DNA of 64,000 bases from Micropterix aruncella (Eukaryota > Arthropoda > Insecta > Lepidoptera > Micropterigidae). Shown one piece after another: positions 10,700 through 23,675 of this stretch. The stretch lies in assembly GCA_944548615.1 (NCBI GenBank), contig OX155980.1:3343884-3407883 (forward strand), given 5' to 3'. The notes beneath the pieces are model-generated. The model was not told where the DNA came from, searched no databases, and worked only from the letters and a program-made list of their open reading frames with translations. How positions within the stretch are numbered: the first letter of the stretch is position 1; every line of letters begins with the position of its first letter. The position numbers and the translations under genes were made by a program.

Positions 10700-11300
10700 A
10701 ATTTTTTTATTACCTAAATGTATACAGCATATTCATTTTATAAAAGAACATTTTATAAATTAACATTAATATAGCCATTAATACATTTCAAATTAGCAAA
10801 TAATATAAAGCACCTATTTAAAAGATAATAATTTTATAACTTTTTTTTAAGAAAAAAGGAAAAAAGGAAAAAGAAGCATTTCTAAATTTAAATGTATAAG
10901 TACAATAGGGGAATAGAAATAGAAGGGAGGGCTTGTTATAACACTATATGTAATATACGTTCATAAATGGCCATACATACGTATACTATTGACATATATA
11001 CATATAAACTTACATACACACATAATATAAAGTATATAACAAAGTAATAAGTACCTAGTGCGTATTTTATAAATATTTAAATTAAATATTGTTCCTGAGC
11101 TTTTCTTCGACTGCCTGAAGAAAAGGCTTCCTGTTCAGAGAAAAAATGTCAAGGTCATTAAACCTGTTATTAAAAGAGCTGAGTAACCGTATCATTGTAG
11201 AGTTGCTGAAGTGGCTTGTATTGCATCTGGGTGAAACAAACGAGAAACTCGGGTCTTCTGGTGGGCACTCTCAAGGAAATTCGCTCATTAAACCATGAAC
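10700..11300 (-). mobile_element. LINE family N, 3' region
   Basis: Reverse complement matches 55840-56400 over about 560 bp. On the minus strand, the coding end gives 'FLVCFTQMQYKP'-like decayed sequence upstream and the 3' UTR with 'gcatattcattttataaaag' near the end. The other copy keeps a clearer coding motif ('RLFHVPDA'). 5'-truncated; tail A/T-rich. Two copies support a real repeat; LINE assignment rests on the other copy. Confidence 0.65.
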
Positions 11301-11394
11301 CATAAATAGCCAATAAGAACATTACTTCAGAGGTTTATGGACATTTATTTCTTATTCATTTATTTTGGATATGTACAGAGTTTGCGACAAGTCA

Positions 11395-11990
11395 TACATA
11401 ATATAGAGAACTTCGAAATGTTCTACCAAAGCCCCTTCTCAAAACTGTGTATATGGCGTTGTGCCAAAGCCTGTGGTCCTATGGCACAATCGCATGGGGT
11501 GGTTGCACCACACAAGTGCTCCTCCCTCTGATCAATGCGCAGAAGCTGAGTCTGAAGGTCATAAATAAAAAAACCCCTAGATACGCCTCAGCGAAACTCT
11601 ATACAGAATATGGAGTACTTGGTGTGAGGCAATTATTCATAAAACAGTTACTAATTCAGTTTCACAGAATTAAGGAGCAACAGACAAGAAGCCAACAAAT
11701 TAAAAACACAAGGCAAGCTACTGGGTCAAATTATAATATTCCGATTGTAAAGCTTCATTTGCCCAAAGGCATTTTTACTTCCTTGCGCCGAGATTTTATA
11801 ATCATTTAAATGAGAGTTATAAGAATGCAAACAACTTAAATTCATTCAAAATACTTATAAAGAAGTACCTGCTTGAAAGGGGTCCAATGTATGCTGAGTC
11901 TCAATTGCTCTCGCTAATAATTTAAGTTGTTTTATTAAATTATGTATTACTAACTAATATCAAATGTCGTGTAATTTTTGCTTATGTATA
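11395..11990 (+). mobile_element. LINE family P-like, C-terminal ORF2 and 3' UTR
   Basis: Reads 'ALCQSLWSYGTIAWGG', 'LLPLINAQKLSLKVI', 'GVLGVRQLFIKQLL', then 'GIFTSLRRDFII' and, one frame over, 'NLNSFKILIKKYLLERG'. This is the post-RT block of a jockey-like LINE ('L.YGI..WGG', 'IL..QK...R.I', 'R.YN.L', 'FK..LK.+L'). One frameshift near 11807. Related ends are at 16390-16700 and 32950-33195. Confidence 0.75.
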
Positions 11991-12002
11991 TATAGGTGTA
12001 GG

Positions 12003-12127
<125 letters not shown>

Positions 12128-12147
12128 ATATTTTAAGGGTGTAAATT

Positions 12148-13996
<1,849 letters not shown>

Positions 13997-14440
13997 TCCA
14001 CACAAAAGAAATAAATTTAACTCAATAATAATAACACACAGTAAGTTATGCCAACCTTGTATGTGATGACTGGCCCCATGCCGCGCAACTAAGTGATAAC
14101 TTGTTCCAGGGCAATAATTTGATACAAAGAGAAAGAAGGCCAAAAGTCATACATGTTTAAAAAATCAAAACTAGTTTACAAAAAAAAAAAAACAAAAAAT
14201 TAGTTTAGATACCGGACTACCAATAGAATCTTTTTTTTGGCAATTATACCTAAACGAAAGATACATAAATATTTAATAGGAAAAACAAAAAAATCATTTT
14301 AATAAAGCATAATATAAGCCTAATTTTTATTTAATAAAAATTCACATAATCATAACATCAAATATAAAAAGGAGTTCTAAAGTTGGTAAAAATATTCAAT
14401 TGAAGATAACATTAATCCCAGTATGGTAAATTTTATAAGT
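13997..14440. other. Unassigned AT-rich stretch
   Basis: A-rich, no recognisable frame or repeat. Confidence 0.35.
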
Positions 14441-15124
14441 TGTCTACTACAACAGGCGAACCCGTCACCCCAGGAAGTTTTAACGTAAGTGATCATTTTA
14501 TCTCCCGTGAACAAGGCTTTGGGACGAGTACAAATCTACCGTACAGCAAAGCCCGTCAGAGACCAACGCCTTACGGCGAGGCACCAGTTAGGTTTCGAGC
14601 AGGCAGCCTCGCCCCCTGACTACCAGTTTTGGCAGGATATCTCCGCCAAGAATTAACCATTATGATACCTCCGACCTCCCGACTGGTTACGCGTCTGAAG
14701 TCGCTTGCGCGGCCTCTACCTGCCGTTAATTAAGCGGTGATTCATTATGAATCTATCGCGGACCATTGCCATGTTTTGCCCGGCTCTGAATTCAGGATCA
14801 GGTAGCCAATTGGTCATTTCAAGAGTGGTTGACGACAGGATATTATCCACCCTCGCTGCTTAGGAGACAGTATATTTCCATAGTCTCCACACTGCTTCAG
14901 TAATCAGTCAGAGTGCACAGTCGATTGGCTGACGCCGCTCGGTGTGCAAACAGTCCAGTAGCGCCGGATGGCAATCCCCCGCGGGAAAGCGATCCACCTG
15001 CCATAAGGTCTGAGACGAAAGAGTGTTTTCCAGGGTAGTCCCTCACACGAGGAGGCTACTGAATAGGAACTGAATCATGAGTTGCGCCGACCCTAGAAAC
15101 ACAATGGGTCTTATGGCCCGAACT
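14441..15124 (+). mobile_element. Family B copy, divergent subfamily 2
   Basis: Starts 'ttgtctactacaacaggcg' and follows the B order: 'cccgtcacc', 'cttacggcgagg', 'tcgcttgcgcggcc', 'atctatcgcggacca', 'tttgcccggctctga', 'gtgcacagtcgattggct', 'cggtgtgcaaac', ending 'caatgggtcttatggccc'. More diverged than the 26-, 33- and 38-kb copies. It serves as an uninterrupted reference for the split subfamily-2 copy at 26078-26990. No TSD found. Confidence 0.75.
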
Positions 15125-15904
15125 ACAACAACAAATTTACTTCTTCATTGTGACATCATTATTGGCAGGTTTGAATGCTGCATAGAAAGAGGATTTATTT
15201 CTTTTCAATTTCACATTTCAATTTTAGTCGTTAGGTTGTGAACAGTGACCCCTCCACCCATCCCATTCTTCCCCCTCTTCTCCCACCTTTTTTAAAATGT
15301 TAAATTGAATAAATGTTTACTTCACTGACTCATGTTAGACAGGCTGTTGATGATATAAAGGCATTATTTGTATGTATATGATGAAACTTAACATTATTAA
15401 CATAACCTTTTTTAAGTTTTTAGATCTTGGAAAATTTTGAAAAGCTCTACCTCCAAAACTATTAGTAGCCCTAATAGTTTCCGAGCCCATTCCGGTCTAG
15501 TTTAAAAATACATAGAATAGTTTTTGGTCGTGAACTGTCCATTTTGACCATGAAAATGTGCTCTTTCATGGTCAAAATGGGAAGTAACCGAAAAAAGTGC
15601 AATATATTTTGCTGTTTTCGAGATATTCAAAAGTTTTCCGGAGGGCTGCCGAGGTCGAAAACTTGGATTTTTTATCTCAGGCACATCCCATACAAGAAAA
15701 AAAACGAAACTAACTACCTCCACTTGGTGCAACTTATGATGTATTAGGTTTCTGGACTATTTCTAAGTTTTTAGAAATTTTATAATAGTTTTATTTTAGT
15801 TTTTAGTTTAATTTTAGTTTAGTTTTATAATAAAAATCTACAACATTAAAAATATAAATAATATAAAATCGATGTTTAATACATTTTTATATAAAAATCA
15901 TTTC
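15125..15904. other. Unassigned; contains a perfect 17-bp hairpin
   Basis: No gene seen. At 15539-15580 a perfect 17-bp stem (ccattttgaccatgaaa and its complement) encloses an 8-nt loop. A CT-rich stretch at 15250-15290 resembles the 3' UTR of LINE A, but too weakly to call. Confidence 0.4.
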
Positions 15905-16215
15905 TTCTTCTTCTTAGGGTGTCTCTCCATTTAGTGAAGGTTGGCAGTCAGTTCTGCATACTTGTTTTTGACCTTCGCCAGGCAAAAGAATTCGGCGATA
16001 CTCCTAAACCCGGTTCATTCTCGAATGTTCCGCAAAAAAGACTTCCTTCTACGGCCAGCCGTCAGGACTCCTCTTCCCTGCAACTTTTCATATCATAAGT
16101 TCGTACCTGACTCAGGTATGCAGCTTTGCGCTGTTTGATAGTCTGCCATAGCTTGCGTATTTGGCCCACACGCCGTAGAACTTCCTCATTGCTGACTTTC
16201 TAAGTCCATGATATT
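15905..16215 (-). pseudogene. RTE-like LINE, C-terminal ORF fragment
   Basis: On the minus strand the frame pieces give 'KVSNEEVLRRVGQ', 'TIKQRKAAYL' and a terminal 'LPTFTKWRDTLRRRR' ending in a GAA-rich tail (ttcttcttcttc on +). This is the RTE C-terminal order ('VSNEEVL.R', 'I..RKL.YLGH', '...NLH..'). The same motif is much clearer at 61580-62100. Broken by frameshifts. Confidence 0.65.
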
Positions 16216-16389
16216 CACATCGTGTGTCTGTATGCCCATTACTTACATACATACATATACACCATTCTAAACACACCATTTAGACATTTATACTCAATGC
16301 TCTCTCTATATTACCTACTCCCCCTTCCTTCATCAACCAAAACATAAAAAAATATTAAAATATTGTAATCATGTAAAACAATTTAGAAA

Positions 16390-16700
16390 TAATTCAGAAC
16401 CGGCGACCAACGAGACAAGTTTTAGAAAATAGCTTAATAATACCCAGAAGGAAAACATCATTTGGACAAAGACATTACTCTTTCATTGCGCCGAGATTTT
16501 ATAATCTGATCAATATGGAAATAAAAATGAATTTGACATTTAGGGAATTCAAAAATAAATTGAAGAAATGGTTATCGAATCATGACAGACTAACCATAAA
16601 TCAAATGCTAGACATAATAGTCTAATAAAACTTAGGTGCACAAATTATTAACATATTCTTAAACATATATGTTGAGTATATTTTAACATTGAACTAACTA
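16390..16700 (+). mobile_element. LINE family P, 3' end
   Basis: Reads 'TGDQRDKF', 'SFGQRHYSF' -like (here with a frame break), 'RRDFII', 'FREFKNKLKKWL' and 'INQMLDIIV', then a stop at about 16624. The fragment at 32950-33195 has the same 'TSFGQRHYSFIA' and 'FKSKINKWLL' motifs. Jockey/CR1-type C-terminus; 5'-truncated. Confidence 0.7.
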
Positions 16701-16789
16701 CCAAAAATTATTTGACTTTGACAATGAATTGTACTTTTTTGACTAGGTATTTTTATATTAAATCCTATATTACCTAACATATATTTAGA

Positions 16790-16930
16790 ATAGAATCAAA
16801 TAGAATAGAATAACTTTATTGTGCTATAAAAACATAACTTAATGAATATTACGCTGGTTTTAAAAAAAGACAATTTATGCACAAATGGCAGACTTATCGC
16901 TATTGCGATATCTTACAGTCAACCATTATG
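16790..16930 (-). mobile_element. A2-type LINE 3' end with (TTCTA)n tail (family J)
   Basis: Reverse complement ends '...aataaagttattctattcta', and 'agatatcgc(a/t)atagcgataag' and 'ttgtgcataaattgtc' match 46230-46370 closely. The 46-kb copy is joined to LINE coding sequence, which identifies this as a LINE 3' end. Confidence 0.7.
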
Positions 16931-17089
16931 TTATTTAAAATTAATGACTGTTTCTTTCTTTTCTCACATATAACTTTATTTAGATTATTTAATCGAATTT
17001 TATATTCTATTTATTGCCGATTATATAATGGAATTGCATTTCATTTATTATGTTATCTTTTTTTATCTTTTTTTATTTTTTTTTTGTAT

Positions 17090-17372
17090 TATTTTTAAAT
17101 TTTTTAATTTTATTTTGAAGATCACATTCTAGGGCAATTTAGTGTTATTAGATTTTTACTAAAACTTGTCCTATTGTAAGCAATCAAGCAAATCAAGCAA
17201 ACTTGATTGTAATATTAGAGTCCTGTCCACCCTAGAACGGGCTAGTCCCAGTTGGGTGACAGAAACAAATAAGCAAAAGGTTAAGGTTTTGCCATTCGGT
17301 TCCTGTTATTTTTGTAAGCTAATTAGTGTTTTATAGTAATTAATTATTAAATAAATAAATAAATAAATAAAT
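17090..17372 (+). mobile_element. Probable LINE 3' UTR with (AAAT)n tail
   Basis: Contains 'ctagtcccagttgggtgaca' and ends in seven AAAT units at about 17342-17372. A weakly similar stretch ('atatcccagttaggcagaac') lies at 34104. Coding sequence absent; assignment is by form only. Confidence 0.45.
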
Positions 17373-17934
17373 GTCGATAGCCTTGAGTTTAATTTTGTAA
17401 GTAACTGTTTTATTTTGTCTTTCCAATCTTTTATGATTCGACGGAAGAATTTCTATGCAACTCGAACAACAGTGAATTTCGAAAGCGGGTCAGTTCTTTA
17501 CTAGTCATATATTCTGAATTTATTTGTGCTAAATTTCCATTTAACGTTATTTATTGCGTCAACTGTGAGAATAAAATGTGACCATTGCAACAATATGAGT
17601 TCAGTCGCAGTGACCCAAAAGGTCAGCCATAATAATAATAATACAGTTATCTTTATTGTTTACTTATATTTAAATTTAATTTATGCCTTTGTTGACTACG
17701 GAATTAACGCGAATAATATTATAGGTTTATACATTGTACATTTACATGTACATTATAGCGAATATAGGTACATTAATTTTAGATAGTATTTTGAATAGTT
17801 TTTAAATTTGTTTTTCAGCACTTTACCCTATACCTGTAAGTACCTATATGCTTGCCATAATGTTTTAGTCTGACTTCGCTTTTCTTTGTTCCTTCGGGAT
17901 CTTAAAGAGCTTAGTAATTTACTTCATTCACAAG
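17373..17934. other. Unassigned AT-rich stretch
   Basis: No recognisable feature; one 86-codon frame (17526-17786) lacks motifs. Confidence 0.35.
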
Positions 17935-19170
17935 TTAACGTGGTTATGCACGACGCAAGTTTTTAAACGACTGCTCAACAAAAAAGGACTGTAATGTGTT
18001 CAGGGTTCATCTATGTATGCTTTCCGTTTCTTTATTCCACCATAACTTCTAAACGCCAAAACTAATTTAGAAGTGTGTGGTATTGTTAGAATCGTTATGT
18101 CATAGCTCTGCGGCATACGCAGTTAAAACAATAAGGCGGCTGACTGATGTAGATACAGCAAGACTAGTATACTTTAGTTACTTTCATAGCATTATGTCAT
18201 ATGGGATTCTTCTCTGGGGAAGCTGTGCGGACATCAATAACATCTTTATACTACAGAAACGTGCTGTAAAAGCTATATATAAACTTGGTCCTCGAGTTTC
18301 ACTTAGAGAAAAATTCAAAGAGATAAATATTCTTACTGTTATATATATACGAAAATCTGTTGTATGTCCACAAGAATATTGACAAGTTTAAAAAAAAAAC
18401 TGACACTCATAATGTTAATACTAGACATAAGCATAACCTTGTTGTACGTGCTACTCGTCTCCACAAAATAAGCAATTCTTTTTTGGGACAATGTATACGC
18501 TTCTATAACAAACTTCCTCATACTATTAGAGAACTATCTGTAAATAAGTTTAAAACCACCATCAAAGCAAAATTGTATAAAAAAGCATACTATAGAATAT
18601 CTGATTATGTAAATGATAAAACGGCTTGGGAGTAAGGCTTGGACGCATCATAAGAATATAAATTAAAAATAATATTTAATTGTGTCTATATGAATAAAGA
18701 ACATTTTGATTTTGATTTTGATTTTGATTTTTCGAGTGTCATAGGGTACCTTAACTGTCCAAATATCAAGTAATCAGACTACTAAATGTCCAAATGTCAA
18801 TAATTTAACAGAGATATATCGCGTTTAGTATCAAATGATAGGTCTGATTGAGTACATTCCGGAAATATACTTGTACTTATATGGATAAATACGTAAACCA
18901 CAAATATTTCATTAAAAAAAAAACGAAATTAAAATTATTATAAATATAATAGTTTACTTTCTGTAACGGCAGAATTAATATATTTACTTGTTAATATATT
19001 ATTTAATATGTTTATTTTATTTAATATGTTAATATTTAATGTTTAATATATTAGCTAGGATAGTAAGCTAGCAAGCTAGTAACTCTGTCTTCGTGTATAC
19101 AGAACTAGCTTCATTTATAGGCTAGTAAGCCAGTGAGAAAGCTAATAAATGGCGTTCTATTTTTTGAGCT
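17935..19170 (+). mobile_element. Composite C-family element, split by LINE F
   Basis: Order: 'gttaacgtggttatgcacg', 'ctgctcaacaaaaaagg', 'ccgtttctttattccacca', 'agaatcgttatgtcat' | LINE F 18081-18735 | 'cgagtgtcatagggtacc', 'ggtctgattgagtacattcc', 'tgtaacggcag', 'ttagctaggatagtaagc', 'tatacagaactagcttcat', 'ttctattttttgagct'. The same order, without the LINE, occurs inverted at 27290-28160. AT-rich, no coding capacity seen. Termini not identified. The class is unknown; the repeated 'aaccgatttagaagt'-type text resembles internal regions of non-autonomous Helitrons. Confidence 0.7.
18081..18735 (+). mobile_element. LINE family F copy with (GATTTT)n tail, inserted in C
   Basis: Begins in the RT thumb ('SSAAYAVK'), then 'YFSYFHSIMSYGILLWG', 'LQKRAVKAIYKLGPR', a frameshift near 18340, 'VHKNIDKF', 'NTRHKHNL', 'GQCIRFYNKLP' and 'FKTTIKAKLYKK', stop at 18635. 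It ends with (attttg)n at about 18700-18735. It is colinear with the C-terminal half of the minus-strand LINE F at 4446-5150. The uninterrupted C copy at 27790-28105 shows the empty site between 'gttatgtcat' and 'cgagtgtcat'. Confidence 0.85.
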
Positions 19171-19396
19171 ACATATTAGCACACCCCACCACTGATTTTA
19201 CTATTAAGCTTGTGTAGGTACTAGCTTCATGTGGCTGACGAAACTAGTATTCGATTGTGTTTTTTTTACGAATACAGTTCATTTTACTTCACGGACGTGT
19301 TGTTACCTGAGTCACTGCAATGATACTGGCTTAAAATTATCTGGCATCGTGTAAACAGCAATGGCATGTGCCAGGAGAATAATACCGAGGTTCTAG

Positions 19397-19638
19397 CTTA
19401 CTATCCTAGCTTAAAAACTAGGATCGACTATCCCGGGCACTAAATGCAAAATATTCGGTAGCTTCTTCTCTCTACTGGTGCTTAAGTGATTCCTCCCTGT
19501 GTATTCAAAAGAATAATGGATTCTTTTGATATCCACAGGGAGGAATCACTTAAGCACCAGTAGAGAGAAGAAGCTAGCGAATATTTTGCATTTAATACCC
19601 GGAATAGACGATCCTAGTTTTGAAGCTATGATAGTAAG
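19397..19638. repeat. Palindrome, arms of about 115 bp
   Basis: The arms 19397-19516 and about 19525-19638 are inverted copies: 'cttactatcctagctt', 'actaggatcgac', 'gcaaaatattcg', 'gcttcttctctctactggtg', 'cttaagtgattcctccctgt'. The central loop is under 15 nt. It abuts a second perfect hairpin (19641-19692). Foldback MITE or cruciform-born duplication. Confidence 0.8.
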
Positions 19639-19640
19639 CA

Positions 19641-19692
19641 GAGTAAGCAAAGGAGTGATCGCGCAATGGCGCAATCACTCCTTTGCTTACTC
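19641..19692. repeat. Perfect 19-bp hairpin
   Basis: The stem gagtaagcaaaggagtgat (19641-19659) pairs fully with 19674-19692; the 14-nt middle can add gcgc/gcgc pairs around an AATG loop. A compact near-perfect stem of this size could be a MITE core or a small-RNA hairpin; nothing else supports the latter. Confidence 0.75.
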
Positions 19693-21020
19693 ACTAGACA
19701 CTACAACACTAGACTATGCGGATATGGTTTACCTTCATCTGTCTGAAGACCTCCTGGATAAACTCGAACGTTCGCAGAAAGTTTTCATGCAATTCATCTT
19801 CGTTCTACTTAAATACTTACATCTACTACTACTTAAATAAATGTGTCTGAATTTAGCAATTAATTAAAGTGGTAGCTTAATTAAAGTGCTTTCTCTTACC
19901 ATCTTCACCGTCTCTATTAGACCTCTTCATGCCATTTTCATCCCATTGATTACAGCTTCGTTCGGTCTCTGGAAATCTGTTGGAAATCACTTCCTACAGG
20001 ACTGACTTTTTTCGTATTCTTTTAGCGTGCATTCTGCAAGACTTTGGAATGTTCTCCCAGTTAAATATCTAACGGTTCCGTGCCGCTTGGGCCTGATGAC
20101 CTGTTTGTTATCTTAGGTCGTCTTAACTAGCGGTTTAACTACCATCCGGTAGCCTCCTCGAAGAGGGACTAACCTGGAAAAACTCCGTGAACCCTGCCAC
20201 GGCTGTGTCGTGGATAGGTGATCGGTTGTTTCAGTCTGGGGGAACATTTTGCGCGATACTGGACAGTTTGCGCATCGTGCAGCCTTTGCCAATCGACTGT
20301 ACACTCTCGCGAATAACCGACGGTGGGGGTGAGGAAACGTACGTTTTCTAAGCTTCGGGAGTGGGGGTTAACCTCATGTTACGATCCTTTGGTAACCCGG
20401 CCCCTTATAAAATACGGGCAACAGTAAATTTGAACTGAATCACTGCTAACATGTAGGGGCCGCGCAAGCGACTTCGAACTTGCGACCAGACTGGAGGACG
20501 GAGAAATTTGGCCAAATCAGGACGCAAGGCAGCCCGCTGAGTGGCACTTCCCAGTGCCTCGCAATGAGGCGTTAGATTCTTATGGACGGATGGCGTAGTT
20601 TGACGGTGGATTGTGTTTGTCCTTAAGTCTTAGCGTTTCATCCCATATAAGATAAAATGGCAAGAATCGTTAAAACTTCCTGGTGTTGAGGGTTCGCCTG
20701 TAACAGTTAACACTTCCCTACTAGTCTTCCAACACTCATCTTCTGTAGATTCCTTTAAACAGGCTCAAACAGTACTACCTCTCTCAGATGTAGGTAATCA
20801 GTATTTTCCCTTTTTTCTTTGTCTCTCCTTTCCAAAACTACTACTCCCGGGCATAAATTATTAATATTTTTTGTTTGTCAGTTTTTTAAGTATTCTTGTA
20901 TGTTTGTAACTCAGTTACGCGCTCATCGATATTACATCAAAATGTAGCCGTTGAATATCAACAGGTGGCTAAAAGTTCGCCTCTTTGTTAAAAATATAAC
21001 CGAATAAAGAGTTTTCATTA
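19693..21020 (+). mobile_element. LINE A3, split by family B
   Basis: The 5' piece (19693-20064) encodes 'LDYADMVYLHLSEDLLDKLERSQK' in pieces, then after decay 'SACSARLW'-type sequence ending 'ARLWNVLPV'. The 3' piece (20704-21020) starts in the same frame with 'SLLVFQH', 'SVDSFKQAQTVL', then UTR and 'ccgaataaagagttttcatt'. Removing 20065-20703 with one copy of CAGTTAA restores a continuous frame, which identifies the target and the TSD (20058-20064, 20704-20710). Jockey/CR1-type ORF2 C-terminus. Confidence 0.75.
20065..20703 (-). mobile_element. Family B copy, divergent subfamily 3, inside LINE A3
   Basis: Minus orientation: 'cctcctcgaagagggactaa', 'gtggataggtgatcgg', 'ttgcgcatcgtgcagcc', 'caatcgactgtacac', 'gcgcaagcgacttcgaact', 'cgttaaaacttcctgg', 'gggttcgcctgta'. 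Strongly diverged and with internal rearrangement near 20330-20450. CAGTTAA on both sides is the likely TSD. Confidence 0.7.
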
Positions 21021-21579
21021 ATTTTATAGTTAAATAATATTAAATTGTAATATTTTTTGGTGTTGTTTCTTTTTATTATTATTTTATTTTTATTCTGATT
21101 TTTATATTTTGATAATATTATTCATGTTATTTTTTAAAGTTAGTCTCTCTCTTACTCTAGAACTTTCGTTGGATGCGTTCTATTTTTCTAGTTTTTTTTA
21201 TATTTTTGTTACTAAATTATTGAAATTTGTGTTTTTTCTTTTTTTTTTCCTAGGTTTTTATTGATTTTCTAAAAGTTTATGGTATTTTGGTAATTAGGTT
21301 TTTATTAGACTTTTTTATAATTTTGTTTGAAATTGGAAATGTCAATTTATTTAAAATAATTTTATCGGAAATGTAATTTCTATACCCAGATCGGGTTATT
21401 GAAAATAAATATTTACTTACCTATCTTTACCACACCACTCATATTCCTCTGATTGCAAATATTTCTTCAATAAATATTGATTGATTTCTATATTTTGTAA
21501 CAACTTACGCAGTGGTCCTTGCTATAAATTTTTACACGAGTACGAAAAACCAGAAGTGACCTTGAAGTTTTCATTGTTC
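21021..21579. other. Unassigned T-rich stretch
   Basis: Low-complexity T-rich sequence; no gene or repeat recognised. Confidence 0.35.
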
Positions 21580-22335
21580 ATGTAGGTTGTCTGTTTCTTT
21601 ATTCCACCATAACTTCTAAATGCATGAACCGATTTAGAAGTATGGGGTATTGGTAAAATCGTTATGTCATCCCATGTGCCAAAGGGTACCAAAACTGTTT
21701 AAATGACAAATAAATATCTGTCCATATGCCCAGACATTATTAAATTAAGATAAATACGTCGTATTTATTATCAAATAAAATGTCTGATTGAGTAGATTCC
21801 GAAAATATATAGATATCTCTAACACTACCACAAATAATTAGTAAAAAAAAACATTTTATTGCTTGAGCACCAAGGGCAACCGACTGCAGTCGTCTCGACT
21901 GATGCGGGATACCTCACAAGATACCTGCCGCAGCGTGAGCAGCCCTGCGATGCCACACCCAGAAAGCCGGATCAATGGACCCGGCTCACGTGAACCCCCT
22001 CTCCCCCCCCCCCCCAATCGCCCAGCGGAAGAAATCACAGGCTTTGGACAAGATCCGTCGACTGACCCAAAGAATGCGCAATCGTCTTTAACCACTGGAT
22101 GTTTATAGGGATAACACGCGTCAACGGATCTCAACGGAGCATCCGCAAATTAAATTTTGTGTCAACGATTTTTTGTCATTGCTTCAACGATGAACTTTAT
22201 TCTGTAAAAACGGGATTTTCTGTGCGAACAAATTGTTTCTAATAATTATAACTACAATAGTTAAGTTTTTTTAACGGCAGTCGCGTTTCAGTTTTGTATT
22301 TTTTTTTTGTTTTTATTTTATTTTATATTTCCGCC
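21580..22335 (+). repeat. Diverged C-family copy, interrupted
   Basis: 21590-21855 follows C ('ctgtttctttattccaccat', 'gatttagaagtatgg', 'aaaatcgttatgtcat', 'tgtctgattgagtagattcc'). The next C block ('actacaatagttaag', 'taacggcagtcgcgttt') only resumes at about 22240. The 21858-22140 insert in between is GC-rich and of unknown nature. Confidence 0.6.
21858..22140. other. GC-rich insert of unknown origin with C-run
   Basis: Interrupts a C copy. It carries an 81-codon plus frame (21863-22108) and a 92-codon minus frame (21856-22134), both Pro/Gly/Ser-rich, with a 14-C run near 22002-22016. Neither frame resembles a family I know. Probably a piece of a GC-rich retrotransposon. Confidence 0.4.
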
Positions 22336-22640
22336 ACCTACCGAAACCCGCATTCGACCGCGCTTTTGCGACCATAAATGGTTCATTATCGAAAATGTCT
22401 TATAACTGCCGCTAAACTTCCCTGATTGCACAAATTAAATTAGATAAATTAAATTAGTGAAAAGAATGAAATAATTCGCTATCCTACTATGCGCCTGTGC
22501 TTATATTCAAAATAGTTTGTAACTAACATAGTTTTAAGGTAACATTGTTATTATATTAACATATTTTAAATTGAACTTAGATAGGTTTCTCCATTTTGAT
22601 GTTACTATGTCTGTGAACCGGATTATATCGAGAAGCATCA

Positions 22641-23108
22641 AGGGGAAATCATATTATCGGACGCGCCCGTAAGCCGCGGCTTACGGACGCGACTGAACAG
22701 TATGCACAGTCGTTTGGGACGCGGCTTGCCAGATCTCTATGGGACGTCCAAATCTTCAAGGTCACGTCCGCGATCACGTCCGATAAAGTGCACGGCTCAA
22801 TAGAAATTCATTACTCAGATAACCTTTCTAATCGCGTCCATAAGCCGCGGTTGAAAGGGCGAACACACTTTCGGACGCGTCCGTTAGCCGCGGCTTATGG
22901 CCGCGATCTGTGTAATGAATTTCTATTGAGCCTTGCGCATTATCGGACGTCAGTCTCGGACGCTACCTCGAGGCTTCGGACGGCCGATAGAGATCTGGCA
23001 AGCCACGTCCCAAACGACTGTGCATACTGTCCATAAGCCGCGACAGCGGACGCCTCCGATAGTATGTTCGCCCCTTAACGGACGCGTCCGATAATTTGTT
23101 TGCCCCTT
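22641..23108. mobile_element. Family E foldback element (GGACGCG-rich)
   Basis: The left end AGGGGAAATCATATTATCGG and right end ...CCGATAATTTGTTTGCCCCTT are inverted. Internal inverted pairs include 'agtatgcacagtcgtttggg', 'gcggcttgccagatctctat' and 'ctcaatagaaattcattac'. The right end carries two successive CCCCTT termini (about 23065 and 23108), as if one end was duplicated. CpG-rich, no ORF of interest. A second copy at 30835-31697 is split by a solo LTR. Confidence 0.75.
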
Positions 23109-23672
23109 CAATCGGATGACGCAACCAAAAATGGTGGTGGGTGGCGCAATTCCATATAATTATTGTTTATGAAACGTGCTCGGACGTGCTTTTTTGCCTG
23201 CCCGCCAACTTCGCGGACTCGACGGCTGTGTCTCTTCTAGAAATAGAATTTCATCGAAATCCGATATGCTGGGAATTTGACCGCTGCAAATATATTTAAA
23301 GGAATAAAAAACATGACTGCCGTTGCAGAAAGTGACCTACTGTATTTATAATTATTTTTATAACGGTTTTATTATTAATATGGTTTATGTATTTATCCAT
23401 ATAGATACATGTATATTTCCGGAATGAATTCATCCAGACCATTCATTTGACACTGAACACGATATATTTAGGTTGACCTATTGACATTTGGATATTTGGA
23501 CATTTAGAGGACTACTTACTTGATAACTGATTTATACTTGATATTTGATATTTGGACAAAAAGTACCTTATGACACTCGGAGCGACATAACGATTCTAAC
23601 GAGATTACATACCTACTTCTGAATCGGTTCAAACGTTTATAAGTTATGGTGGAATAAAGAAACTGAAAACAT
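23109..23672 (-). repeat. C-family copy with its 'R' extension
   Basis: Minus orientation. 23109-23300 ('aaaatggtggtgggtggcg', 'cgtgctcggacgt', 'gcccgccaac', 'atcgaaatcc') is matched at 57095-57300. Then 'catgactgccgttgcag' and the full C arm up to 'ccataacttataaacg'. This copy shows that R and C belong to one larger unit. Confidence 0.65.
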
Positions 23673-23675
23673 ACA

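Noticed and set aside
21856..22134. Overlapping 81- and 92-codon ORFs as host genes
   Set aside because: Antisense to each other, compositionally biased, and inside an interrupted repeat.
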